This document shows, in pieces, positions 8,368-15,500 of a stretch of DNA of 64,000 nucleotides (positions are counted from its first letter, which is position 1; every line of letters begins with the position of its first letter). Origin of the DNA: Chelatococcus asaccharovorans (GTDB lineage: Bacteria; Pseudomonadota; Alphaproteobacteria; Rhizobiales; Beijerinckiaceae); contig NZ_QJJK01000011.1 in assembly GCF_003201475.1 (NCBI RefSeq), forward strand, positions 186,001 through 250,000, read 5' to 3'. The notes beneath the pieces were generated by a model. It saw only the letters and a program-made list of their open reading frames with translations. It did not search any database and had not been told where the DNA came from. Made by a program: the position numbers and the translations under genes.

Positions 8368-9053
8368 CGGCGATAATATTCGGGCACGTCGAGACTCGAC
8401 AATTCAACGGCGGTCATGCTGCGACCGATCACGTTCCCGGCAAACCAGCCATCGCAAACTCCCTCGACCCGCCGCAGCGTCGATACCAGCACTGAGTGGC
8501 GGCTGCGTGGCGTCATCCCGTGAAAATCATGTGGCAACGGTAGAGCATCTCGGCGATGCTCGACCGCCTCGAGCTTCTCCGCCTCCCAACGACCGGCGTC
8601 CGCCAGCTTCTGGTTTACCGCAGCCACCGCTGCCTCCGCCTTTTGCAATCGCGCCAGCAGGGCGACAATTGTGTTGGCGGCCGGTGCATATTCTTCGCGC
8701 AACGCGCGGGCAACGGCCTTCGCCTCCGCCTCAACAGCTTCTTTTTCCGACGTCAAAGCTTGCTCGGATTCTCGCTCGATCGTCTCGCCGTGCCTGATCT
8801 CCAGTCGACTGACCAGAGCGGTGGTCCGATCGAGTTCGACTCGGGCATCGGCACGCGCATCGTGCGCGGCGCGGGCAGCCTTCGGGCTATCTAGTAGCGC
8901 GTCGGTGTAGCCGGCCTCGGCTGTCGCGAGCGCGGTAGCCGCGGCTCTATATTCAGCGCGAGCCTTCTCGAGGCTTTCGGCGATGATGGTGGAAGTCGCC
9001 TTATCATCGCGCGCGACCGTGATCAGCGCGGCGAGACTGTCGAGAATTTTCAT
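8364..9053 (-). CDS. Coiled-coil protein of unknown function
   Basis: A 229-residue protein that I do not recognise. The start at ATG 9053 has a GAGGA ribosome site eight bases after the upstream gene. Residues about 20-150 are rich in Ala, Glu, Arg and Lys in heptad-like order and should form a long coiled coil. The C-terminal 60 residues are globular, with the segment FHGMTPRSRHSVLVSTLRRVEGVCDGWF split by aromatic residues. It overlaps the peptidase-like gene by ATGA, so the pair may form a complex. A scaffold or structural role is only a guess. Confidence 0.65.
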   Translation of the reverse strand: MKILDSLAALITVARDDKATSTIIAESLEKARAEYRAAATALATAEAGYTDALLDSPKAARAAHDARADARVELDRTTALVSRLEIRHGETIERESEQALTSEKEAVEAEAKAVARALREEYAPAANTIVALLARLQKAEAAVAAVNQKLADAGRWEAEKLEAVEHRRDALPLPHDFHGMTPRSRHSVLVSTLRRVEGVCDGWFAGNVIGRSMTAVELSSLDVPEYYRR

Positions 9054-9061
9054 AGGGATCC

Positions 9062-9547
9062 TCAATGAAGGGATGCGGCGCGGGAGAACGCGGCGAGGAC
9101 GATCGGATCGAGATGCAGGACCAGCGTGCCGGGGGGATTGGTCCAATTACAGGCAGCCGCGACGATGCGGGAATGCGCTGTTCCGGGAGGCACGCCGACA
9201 ACCACGGGAGGATCGGTTGGCGCGGCGACCAGGAAGCTCTCGCGGCTGGAAAATAGTTCCGATGCTGTGCGGCGAAGGAAGGCGCCGTCCTCATCGACGC
9301 CGTTCTCGCGATCGCTAAAGGCGAAGGCAAGACGTGCCGCTCGTCCAGGCATCGCACCCGCGCGGGTTAACGCGCCGGTGATGGCAACCTGCGTTAGCCG
9401 TCGTCTGCCGAAGACGGCAGCAATGCCCTGCCCGGCCGGGGGCTCGTCACCTTCGCCATAAGAAACAACGCCACGAGATACCCACTGCATCAGTAAGGCT
9501 GGTGGAACGCCGGTCGCGTGCGCGACGGCCGTCACGGTGAGTTTCAT
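9062..9547 (-). CDS. Putative MerR-like HTH protein
   Basis: A 161-residue protein. The start ATG 9547 is preceded by an AGGA ribosome site; the longer open frame upstream crosses two terminators and is not coding. The N-terminus (LTVTAVAHATGVPPALLMQWVSRGVV, then a loop and RRLTQVAITGALTRAG) resembles a MerR-type winged helix followed by its dimer helix. The rest is unfamiliar. It is followed after eight bases by the coiled-coil gene. It could be the regulator of this module or a structural DNA-binding protein. Confidence 0.55.
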   Translation of the reverse strand: MKLTVTAVAHATGVPPALLMQWVSRGVVSYGEGDEPPAGQGIAAVFGRRRLTQVAITGALTRAGAMPGRAARLAFAFSDRENGVDEDGAFLRRTASELFSSRESFLVAAPTDPPVVVGVPPGTAHSRIVAAACNWTNPPGTLVLHLDPIVLAAFSRAASLH

Positions 9548-9579
9548 TAGGAGAGTCCTTTTTCGGATGAATGATGTGA

Positions 9580-9611
9580 CGCGGAAAACAAAACGCCCGG
9601 CTTCGGCCGGG
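9580..9611 (-). terminator. Rho-independent terminator (minus strand)
   Basis: A six-pair stem CCCGGC/GCCGGG at 9596-9611 closed by a TTCG loop. Read on the minus strand it is followed by a T-rich run (TTTTGTTTT). It ends transcripts arriving from the genes upstream on the minus strand, before the 9547 gene. Confidence 0.75.
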
Positions 9612-9705
9612 TGTGAGTTTGCCAATAGAACGCGGGGCGCGAACCGGCGGTGAGGCCGGACCGCCGGTTCGCTATCGGCCTGCTGTCTCCGGACGGCCGG
9701 CCGAA

Positions 9706-9732
9706 TGAAAAAGGCCACCCGGAGGCGGCCTT
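9706..9732 (-). terminator. Second Rho-independent terminator (minus strand)
   Basis: An AAGGCC ... GGCCTT stem at 9711-9732 with a GC-rich inner part. Read on the minus strand it is followed by TTTTTC. With the hairpin at 9580-9611 it forms a double terminator downstream of the 93-residue gene at 9795-10076. The genes below therefore need their own promoter or read-through. Confidence 0.7.
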
Positions 9733-9794
9733 GGAAACTCGGTGGGGAAATGGGGCGGGCTCCGTGGAGTCCCGCCCAGGTAGTGCACCGTTCC

Positions 9795-10076
9795 CTATTG
9801 AAAGACGGCGGCACTTTGCAAAAGGGGACGGCATTCCTCGATGTCTTCGAGAATTTTCTGCAATTCTTTTGTTGCCTGCAGCACGAGCCGCTTGCCGTGG
9901 CGCTCTGCATTCTTGTCGACTTTTCCGAATGCTTCGCCCACGCTGCGGAAACTCTCCGCGAATATCGCCACGTCCAACGCTGTCCGCTGCTCGGGTGGCA
10001 GTTTGGCTTTCACGATAGCCGCCACTTCCATATCGACGATGCGATTGAGTGTCGCTTCATCGTTGAGCGCTGGCAT
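9795..10076 (-). CDS. Hypothetical 93-residue helical protein
   Basis: The start is taken at ATG 10076 (MPALNDEATLNRIVD); the open frame continues upstream but overlaps the ATPase gene and loses coding character. The sequence is mostly helical and charged (ALDVAIFAESFRSVGEAFGKVDKNAERHGKRL, shown here only as a composition example), with a likely coiled-coil second half. No family is recognised. A double terminator follows. Confidence 0.55.
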   Translation of the reverse strand: MPALNDEATLNRIVDMEVAAIVKAKLPPEQRTALDVAIFAESFRSVGEAFGKVDKNAERHGKRLVLQATKELQKILEDIEECRPLLQSAAVFQ

Positions 10077-10218
10077 CGCGCCAGTGCGGGAACATTGGCA
10101 TCCGAGGAAGCTGGCCCGCACGGACGGTCCGCCGCAAGGCAGTGCGGGCAATTGGTCGTTGGCTGGCGCGGGCGGAAGCCTGACGTTGGCGCGCGCTTTC
10201 GCGAAGGGTACGCTGCCA

Positions 10219-11559
10219 TCAATGCCGAGGGATCGTAGGAGATCCCGCTGGCGATGCTGCCATGTGCCGTTTGATGCCGTCGCTAATGATTCCGATGGAC
10301 CGGCGCACGATGGCGAAGCCCCATTCGATATCGTCGACCGACACCGCCGGGGCGGCTGGGTTTCGGCTGATGGCGCGAAGGGTGGCGAGGCGAAGTGTGT
10401 TCTCAGCGGCTCGGCCGTTGATATGACGCTCGGTCTCGTCCCAGCGCAAATCATGTTGCCAGGAGAAGACTTCGCCCCACCGCCCGTAAGCCTCTCCGCC
10501 TTCACCTCCCTCGAAGGGGATAACGAATTTGTTGAAGGCGCCGGCTAGGCCGTCCATTCGCGGAAGGCTGTCGATCGCATCCCTGAGAAGATCGACGAGT
10601 AGTTGAGGCGGTCGCGCCCGTCTTCCCAGGGACGGAGGCTTCACGATTGCCGGCGGGCTGGCACTGAAGAAAACGAACCTGTTGATGAACCCATCGGATA
10701 TCGAGGCTTCGGAAAGACCCTCATACAAGGTGCCTGGCGTCGTCATGCCGAGCACGGTCAGGGCAGGTCCTTCGATAGGCGAGTCGTCGCCTTTCGTCTC
10801 GGCCGATGCATATGCACGACCGTCAAACCGACTATTTGCCTGGTCGTAGATCGCCAGCAAAAACTTCCGGATCGATGCGGCCGGCGCTGAACGGTGCCTA
10901 GCATTGATGTCCTGAAGCACAAGCCCAAACTCGTCGAGGACGATGACTGTCGAGGGCCTGCGGCGAAGGATGCGCTCCAGCGCTGCGTAGGACGTAGGGT
11001 CGCCATTCGACACAGCACCGAGCTTGCCGGCGGCGTCACCAAGCTCGCGAGCGGCGCGCGGAGGATGTCCCTTGCCGCCGGCTGTGGCCAGGAGGGTGGT
11101 CATGAACACGTTCACGCCCGCCTCGGTCGGGGCGAGCACCCTATCACCACACAGGCCCGCGAGCAGGGCCAGCGAGGCGGCCAAAGACAGCTCCGGCACC
11201 GGGATGATCGCGGTCGATGTTACCCACGTCGCGACCTCGCCCAGAAGGCCACCAGCGGACTCCGGTGTCCACGGCGCGGGGTGCATCCGCGGGAGCACAG
11301 GCAGGTCTCGCGGCGCGTCGGGGTCGTTGTCGTTTTCAGCGACGGGCAATCCGAGAGCGATGAGGGTCGCCGTACGGAGATCGCCGGAATGGTATCGGGC
11401 TGCACCCTCGGCATAAACATTGAGGTGGCCTTGCGGCGACCAGCGGACGTTGCCTCCCTGTCCCAGCACCTGGGCGCCGATGACAAATGAGCCATGAACC
11501 TGGCCACCGATCCGGCCGGCGATTTCGTCGAGAGAAAGTGGATGAGCGGTCTCCGTCAC
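10219..11559 (-). CDS. DUF3987-like ATPase/primase-helicase-associated protein
   Basis: A 446-residue protein. The GTG start at 11559 overlaps the stop of the upstream gene (GTGA), so it is coupled to it. The core resembles DUF3987 proteins of phage and plasmid replication modules. It has a hydrophobic strand ending in a Walker B (TVIVLDEFGLVLQD), then a LTVLGMTTPGTLYEGL segment, and a 'DGFINRFVFF' sensor-like motif. The expected Walker A position reads LLATAGGKGHPP, without a GKS/T, so nucleotide binding may be altered or lost. DUF3987 proteins usually accompany primases; none is seen here. Confidence 0.65.
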   Translation of the reverse strand: MTETAHPLSLDEIAGRIGGQVHGSFVIGAQVLGQGGNVRWSPQGHLNVYAEGAARYHSGDLRTATLIALGLPVAENDNDPDAPRDLPVLPRMHPAPWTPESAGGLLGEVATWVTSTAIIPVPELSLAASLALLAGLCGDRVLAPTEAGVNVFMTTLLATAGGKGHPPRAARELGDAAGKLGAVSNGDPTSYAALERILRRRPSTVIVLDEFGLVLQDINARHRSAPAASIRKFLLAIYDQANSRFDGRAYASAETKGDDSPIEGPALTVLGMTTPGTLYEGLSEASISDGFINRFVFFSASPPAIVKPPSLGRRARPPQLLVDLLRDAIDSLPRMDGLAGAFNKFVIPFEGGEGGEAYGRWGEVFSWQHDLRWDETERHINGRAAENTLRLATLRAISRNPAAPAVSVDDIEWGFAIVRRSIGIISDGIKRHMAASPAGSPTIPRH

Positions 11560-11822
11560 GCGGCCACCCGCTGCGCACCTGTGATGCGCTCTTGAACCAG
11601 TGTCGCAATCTCGCGGCGCGTTTCCTGGGTGAAAGTCGCGATTGGCTCGGGGTCCCGGTTGCGTCGCGCGGACCACACTAACAATTCACCGTTCCCGGCC
11701 CGCGCGAGGGTCAGATCGCGAAGGCGGATTCCATGGGCGTTGAGGGTGAAGCTCGCGAGCAGCTCAATGCCGCCCTTCGTCAATCGGCTTGGCGTGAAGA
11801 CCGCCAAATTTTCGATACGCAT
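11556..11822 (-). CDS. Hypothetical 88-residue protein, first gene of ATPase operon
   Basis: The start ATG 11822 is preceded by GAAGAG. The sequence (ELLASFTLNAHGIRLRDLTLAR, then NGELLVWSAR) looks like a small beta-rich domain, loosely like SpoVG-type proteins, but the resemblance is weak. It is coupled to the DUF3987-like gene by a GTGA overlap. Function unknown. Confidence 0.6.
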   Translation of the reverse strand: MRIENLAVFTPSRLTKGGIELLASFTLNAHGIRLRDLTLARAGNGELLVWSARRNRDPEPIATFTQETRREIATLVQERITGAQRVAA

Positions 11823-12180
11823 GTAGATCTCTTCAAGGAAACGGGAGATACTGCCTCAATCGAGGTCAAGGTCAGCGATGGCGCGGATCATTGCCTCGCG
11901 CCAATTTCCCAAGTGAATGATATCAACTACTTGCGTTCGTCTATTGAGGCTAGCACGGTCCTCCGCTACCAGCCATTTCGCCAGCTAAATCAATGACTTG
12001 GCGGGTTTTTCATGACCCGAAAGGCTGCAAAGGCGTGTTGCAGGCGCCTGCAACGCGCTACTATATTTTTCAATATGTTACGGAGGGGTGCCCGCTCCTC
12101 CACGCAACACCGGCGCAACACGAAAGGCGACATTTGTTCGCTGTGCGTTCTTGGGAGAAAGGCGGGCGAAATAGGCAGCC
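11823..12180. promoter_or_regulatory. Intergenic control region with 18-bp perfect palindrome
   Basis: No credible gene is seen. The region precedes the 88-residue gene of the ATPase operon and contains a perfect 18-base palindrome, GTTGCAGGCGCCTGCAAC, at 12037-12054. It is followed by an AT-rich patch at about 12060-12080. The palindrome is a strong candidate operator for a dimeric regulator. Confidence 0.5.
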
Positions 12181-12399
12181 TCATCGCTCGACCTTGCGGA
12201 CGATGCACCGCTCGACGGATCTCCTCGGCAGCTGAAGCCCCGCCTCCTGGCCTTCGCTCGCGAAGAGCTCCAACCCGGATGCATCGGGATAGCCCGCCCG
12301 CCTTTTTACACAGGGCCGGACATAGGTGATGAAGCTTGGCTCCCCCCATTGCCGGAGCTCATAATAGCCGGGGCCCGAATAGCGAGACTCGCCGGTCAT
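12181..12399 (-). CDS. Hypothetical 72-residue protein
   Basis: The start ATG 12399 has a GAGAGG ribosome site. The sequence begins MTGESRYSGPGYYELRQWGEPSFITY and is basic at its end; no family recognised. It overlaps the end of the next upstream small gene, typical of the packed small genes in this module. Confidence 0.45.
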   Translation of the reverse strand: MTGESRYSGPGYYELRQWGEPSFITYVRPCVKRRAGYPDASGLELFASEGQEAGLQLPRRSVERCIVRKVER

Positions 12400-12625
12400 G
12401 GCCGGGCCTCTCGGATCTGGGAGAACAGCGCCAGGCCTTGCGGGCCATCCCATTGGCCCGGAGAGCGCTATCAATGATGGCCGCTTCGTTCCGAGCGTCT
12501 CCTTCGAAGCGTTCTCGCTCGATCGTCAGCATCTCAACGAGCCGTGTCAGGTGACATAGGTCGCAAAGCGTGACCTCCAGATCCAGCCGGCTAACGGCAT
12601 CCCGCGTGCGGCCACCCTCAGGCAT
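12359..12625 (-). CDS. Hypothetical 88-residue protein
   Basis: A helical central segment (RLDLEVTLCDLCHLTRLVEML) with a Cys-x-x-Cys pair followed by a charged helix. The start is uncertain: ATG 12625 or ATG 12661. It overlaps the genes on both sides. No family recognised; a small DNA- or protein-binding protein of the mobile-element module is possible. Confidence 0.4.
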   Translation of the reverse strand: MPEGGRTRDAVSRLDLEVTLCDLCHLTRLVEMLTIERERFEGDARNEAAIIDSALRANGMARKAWRCSPRSERPGHDRRVSLFGPRLL

Positions 12626-12768
12626 GCCTCGCGGCTTCTTTCGCCGCCCCGATGGATCCAAGTGGCATATCTTGCCCCGTCAGCCTCCATGGCCTCCGCT
12701 GGCTTTTCCTCGGGCATCAGGAATTTTGGCAAGCCTCGGGCGGCTGCCGGAACAGTGCAGTTCGGCAT
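12547..12768 (-). CDS. Possible 73-residue protein, promoter-proximal
   Basis: The first open frame after the divergent promoter shared with the XRE gene. Its N-terminal half looks protein-like (GLPKFLMPEEKPAEAMEADG), but its second half overlaps the 88-residue gene by about 79 bases. A frameshift joining the two cannot be excluded. Weak evidence. Confidence 0.3.
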   Translation of the reverse strand: MPNCTVPAAARGLPKFLMPEEKPAEAMEADGARYATWIHRGGERSREACLRVAARGMPLAGWIWRSRFATYVT

Positions 12769-12787
12769 GGCAGGTATTTTATCTCTT

Positions 12788-12876
12788 CGTTTTCCGACAG
12801 GAGCTATGATTAGAGATAATAGTTAGTCAAGCTGGTTTTCGACGTTTCTTGCGTTTTCCGAAAACTCCGCTATCAT
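12788..12876 (+). promoter_or_regulatory. XRE promoter with operator; likely leaderless
   Basis: TTGCGT (12849-12854) and TATCAT (12871-12876) form a -35/-10 pair with a 16-base spacer. The spacer holds a perfect dyad GTTTTC-C-GAAAAC (12853-12865). The half-site CGTTTTCCGA also occurs at 12788-12797. From the -10, transcription should begin at or next to the ATG at 12883, and no ribosome site precedes that ATG. This suggests a leaderless, autoregulated transcript. Confidence 0.55.
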
Positions 12877-12882
12877 TCCCAC

Positions 12883-13164
12883 ATGACCCCAGCTCAATCC
12901 CGAGCCGCTCGCGGCCTCCTCAACTGGACGCAATCAGACTTCTCTCAGGCGGCAGGCGTGAGCGAAGTCACCGTTCGAAACTTCGAAAATGAGAAGTCGT
13001 CACCTCAACGGGCGAGCCTCCAGGTGATGCGCGCCGCGCTCGAGACCGCGGGTGTCATCTTCATCGCGGAGAGTGGCGAAGGGCCCGGCGTTCGCCTAAG
13101 GAAAGACCGCCCGGCCGCGGAAGGCCTGAAGCTGGACGAACTGAGCGCGGAGAATGATGGGTGA
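12883..13164 (+). CDS. XRE-family HTH transcriptional regulator
   Basis: A complete 93-residue Cro/C1-type regulator. The helix-turn-helix occupies residues about 1-58 (ARGLLNWTQSDFSQAAGVSEVTVRNFENEK). The tail VIFIAESGEGPGVRLRKD and the ending DELSAENDG match the partial paralogue at the window start. It is divergent from the minus-strand module and has a dyad in its own promoter, so it probably represses itself and perhaps that module. Confidence 0.9.
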   Translation: MTPAQSRAARGLLNWTQSDFSQAAGVSEVTVRNFENEKSSPQRASLQVMRAALETAGVIFIAESGEGPGVRLRKDRPAAEGLKLDELSAENDG

Positions 13165-13218
13165 TGGCACTCGCGGTTCGCTGTAGTCTGGCGAAGTTAA
13201 GGATGGGAGGATTCGCGT

Positions 13219-13458
13219 ATGAGCAAGTTAATGGGGTTCGCTGTCGCTTTGGGATTGCCTTTGGCTTTGCTAAGCATAGACGCCACGACACGGACGGCTG
13301 AAGCGGCTGTCGTTTATTGTCGGTATATCGGCTACCCGAAAGGCTGTGTGGCTCGTCCCGGCGTTCGACTTTACCCCCGGCCCGCCGCAAGAGCGGTGGC
13401 CGCTCCTAAGCCGACGAATTGGAACGGCGGCGTCAACCGGGTTGGACGACGGCGCTAG
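13219..13458 (+). CDS. Small exported protein
   Basis: A 79-residue protein. The N-terminal signal peptide (MSKLMGFAVALGLPLALLSI ... AEAA) has a probable cleavage near residue 29. The mature part is short, basic and Pro/Ala-rich, with two Cys in CRYIGYPKGC. A GGGAGG ribosome site precedes the start. Similar tiny periplasmic proteins are common in Hyphomicrobiales. Function unknown. Confidence 0.65.
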   Translation: MSKLMGFAVALGLPLALLSIDATTRTAEAAVVYCRYIGYPKGCVARPGVRLYPRPAARAVAAPKPTNWNGGVNRVGRRR

Positions 13459-13700
13459 CGTCTGCGCGTGCAGCGGCTGAGCGGATCCGCGATTGCATGC
13501 AACTCGCCGCTGAAAGCATCATCGAGATCGGCCTCGCCCTGATCCGCCAGAAGCAACGCCTTCCCCACCGGATGTTCCTGCCATGGATCGAGGCGGGGCT
13601 CGGGATGGCGGAGCGATCGGCACGCCGGTTCATGGAGGTGACAACAGCGTTGGGGTCGAAATCGGCCAAGGTGGCCGATTTACCTCCCACCGCCCTCTAG
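13419..13700 (+). pseudogene. DUF3102-like protein fragment
   Basis: The block RIRDCMQLAAESIIEIGLALIRQKQ followed by LPWIEAGLGMAERSARRFMEV is typical of the N-terminal part of DUF3102 proteins of plasmids and phages. Those proteins normally continue well beyond the 'ADLPPTAL' point where this one stops. The only start is a TTG overlapping the previous gene. I therefore read it as a truncated remnant whose 3' part was replaced by the hairpin elements that follow immediately. Confidence 0.6.
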
Positions 13701-13773
13701 TGGTTCGACTCCGACATTTGCATCCGCCTGATACGGGCCTCGGAGCCAATGTCGGAGTCAAGAGAACCACTAG
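13697..13773. repeat. Long imperfect hairpin, element A
   Basis: The outer arm CTAGTGGTTC (13697-13706) pairs with GAACCACTAG (13764-13773). The inner arm GACTCCGACATT (13707-13718) pairs with AATGTCGGAGTC (13748-13759). A four-base AAGA bulge sits on the right side. Twenty-two pairs in all around a 29-base loop that contains CCGCCTGA. Confidence 0.8.
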
Positions 13774-13789
13774 CAAGTTATTGGTTCCA

Positions 13790-13862
13790 GTGGAGCTTTT
13801 GAATTTGACATTTGATCTGGAGCCTGATGTCAGGCGGGATTCACATGTCAAATTCGCTCCAC
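13790..13862. repeat. Long imperfect hairpin, element B (inverted relative of A)
   Basis: The outer arm GTGGAGC (13790-13796) pairs with GCTCCAC (13856-13862). The inner arm GAATTTGACAT (13801-13811) pairs with ATGTCAAATTC (13845-13855). A four-base TTTT bulge sits on the left side. Read in reverse complement it aligns with element A: same bulge position, same arm plan and a shared CCGCCTGA loop. Most stem differences are compensated on the other strand. Confidence 0.75.
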
Positions 13863-14105
13863 GACGCTCTAGCCGCCCCATCAATGCTCGACTCCGTCCG
13901 ATGGAGCCGAGAAGCATGGAAGTTGCGGTGACAAATATAACGCCAAGATCTTTCTATATCGATGCGTTTTATCCGAATATTAGCGAGGCTATTTTTGGAG
14001 CATGGATCGCTGCGGGCATTTGTAAATGCAGCACTCTCGATAGACGCATTTATGGGCATCGCTTTCTGGTAATTGCACGACCATCAAGATTCATTAGTAT
14101 CTACA

Positions 14106-14438
14106 ATGAACGAGAAAGACGAATGTTTCAGGGATCATTACGCTGACAAGTACCCCCTTTATCGAAATCTTCGAGATACCGCATTCGCTATTAAACACGG
14201 CCGCCTCACACGTGGAAAAACACCTAGAAAAGTAAAGGACACCAAACAGATTCTGCGAGCAAAAAAAGTGTTCCTAAACGACTTCTTCGTTGGACAGACG
14301 CTTGGTAGATCGACGTCGCTCATGATTGATGGGAAACAAATTGCAGTAAAGGGAATGCTTGAGGAGGCCCAAAATATGCTTGAGGCCATTCTGAACACAC
14401 TCCCAGAGCGGAAGGGAGATGACCAATCTTCGGATTGA
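14106..14438 (+). CDS. Hypothetical 110-residue protein, AT-rich
   Basis: An open frame in a patch (about 13870-14440) with clearly lower GC than its neighbours. The protein is charged and helical (RNLRDTAFAIKHGRLTRGKTPRK; later VKGMLEEAQNMLEAILNTLPE). The start ATG 14106 is preferred over 14073. An upstream overlapping frame at 13917-14146 (MEVAVTNITPRSFYIDAFYP) may also be coding, giving a two-gene cassette. Neither is recognised. The foreign base use fits a recently acquired cassette. Confidence 0.45.
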   Translation: MNEKDECFRDHYADKYPLYRNLRDTAFAIKHGRLTRGKTPRKVKDTKQILRAKKVFLNDFFVGQTLGRSTSLMIDGKQIAVKGMLEEAQNMLEAILNTLPERKGDDQSSD

Positions 14439-14589
14439 CCGAGAATGATCTATCTCGCGAGGATCTGGCGCGCGCCACCGCCTGATCCCACAGCGTCAGC
14501 GTTGCCGCGTCGGTCACGAGGAAGCGGCGCAAAATTGCGCCGGTTGCCAAGTCCTTGAAATCATTCGATGCAAAATTGCATTCTGTTCC

Positions 14590-14830
14590 TCACGCGGCCC
14601 TGCGCTCGTCCATCATCGCGATCCTGTCCGCAAGCCAGCGCGCGAGCCGGGCCACGTCGAGAAGAACGCTGACCGTCGGCAGGTCATCGAAGGCCGCGAG
14701 CGACCGGCTGGCATCAATATGGATCACCTCCGCATCGCCATCGCGATCCCGACGCGCTGCCGCAATTCCGACTTTCTGCTTCCGCGCCTGTCTCTCGACG
14801 GCGCGATTCAGGCCCCGCGGGATCGGGGCG
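14590..14830 (-). pseudogene. Remnant of an unrecognised gene
   Basis: A minus-strand frame ends with a natural-looking tail (PTVSVLLDVARLARWLADRIAMM then DERRAA and a stop). Upstream it runs into the 3' end of the membrane-protein gene near 14830, where the sequence character changes. It is probably a 3' fragment left by a deletion joining two genes. Confidence 0.3.
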
Positions 14831-15500
14831 GCTTTGAAAACAGAAAAGCGAACCGTTGTCGCACATAGGCGCGGGAGGTCGGGTTCGACAGCCTCCACGT
14901 GTAAGCATCGATCAGAAAGTGGGCCATGGTCGCCCCGAGAACGGCGCCGACGGCGAGATCGATGGCGAAGGCCGCCGCATCGCTGCTTCCGTAGAAGACG
15001 CTGTTGGCGAGGTGGTTGGGCAGAACGAAGAAGGCGCCGACGCCGGCCACGATGAGCAGGAAATAGAGGATGTTGACGACGAGCGGCGCCCGGCCGTCCT
15101 TTTCCGTGCCACGCGCGATGATCGCCATGAAGACGAGGTACTGCAGCGCATGGGCGATCGCATAGCTGAGGAAGGCACCTTCGAGCGTGTCCGTGAAGTA
15201 CATGGGACCGAAGAAGGCGACGAGCGTGAAGAACATCAGGCCGTTGACCGAGAACAGGGGCATCCTGTTGCGGATGAACAGGATGATGGAATAGCCGACG
15301 AGGCCGAGATAAAGCACCATGCCGATGCTGTGCATGGTCTCGAAGAACGGAAAATAGCCCGAGGGCATCACGCTGCGGCCGAGAACCTTCAAGGTCCCGA
15401 AGATGCTCACCCAGGCGAGCAGGATGAAAAGCTGCTTGCTCTTCGGGTCCGTAGGCTGACCCGTGGTCGCGACCGACGTGATCTCAGTCAGGCTCCTCAA
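14808..15500 (-). CDS. Multi-pass membrane protein, probably truncated at both ends
   Basis: About 230 residues with roughly six hydrophobic segments. It has conserved-looking motifs AIAHALQYLVFM and AHFLIDAYTWRLSNPTSRAYVRQRF, i.e. an H-x3-D-x3-WR pattern seen in some bacterial membrane proteins of unknown role. The start is a TTG directly after an in-frame stop at 15501-15503. The toxin fragment on the other strand also begins at this point, so the 5' end was probably lost at a recombination junction. The last few residues (PPRSRGA) may be read-through into foreign DNA. Confidence 0.6.
   Translation of the reverse strand: MRSLTEITSVATTGQPTDPKSKQLFILLAWVSIFGTLKVLGRSVMPSGYFPFFETMHSIGMVLYLGLVGYSIILFIRNRMPLFSVNGLMFFTLVAFFGPMYFTDTLEGAFLSYAIAHALQYLVFMAIIARGTEKDGRAPLVVNILYFLLIVAGVGAFFVLPNHLANSVFYGSSDAAAFAIDLAVGAVLGATMAHFLIDAYTWRLSNPTSRAYVRQRFAFLFSKPPRSRGA

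Noticed and set aside
13697-13862. Integron attC sites
   Set aside because: Bulged long hairpins suggested attC, but the GTTRRRY and RYYYAAC end motifs are missing and no integrase is in the window.
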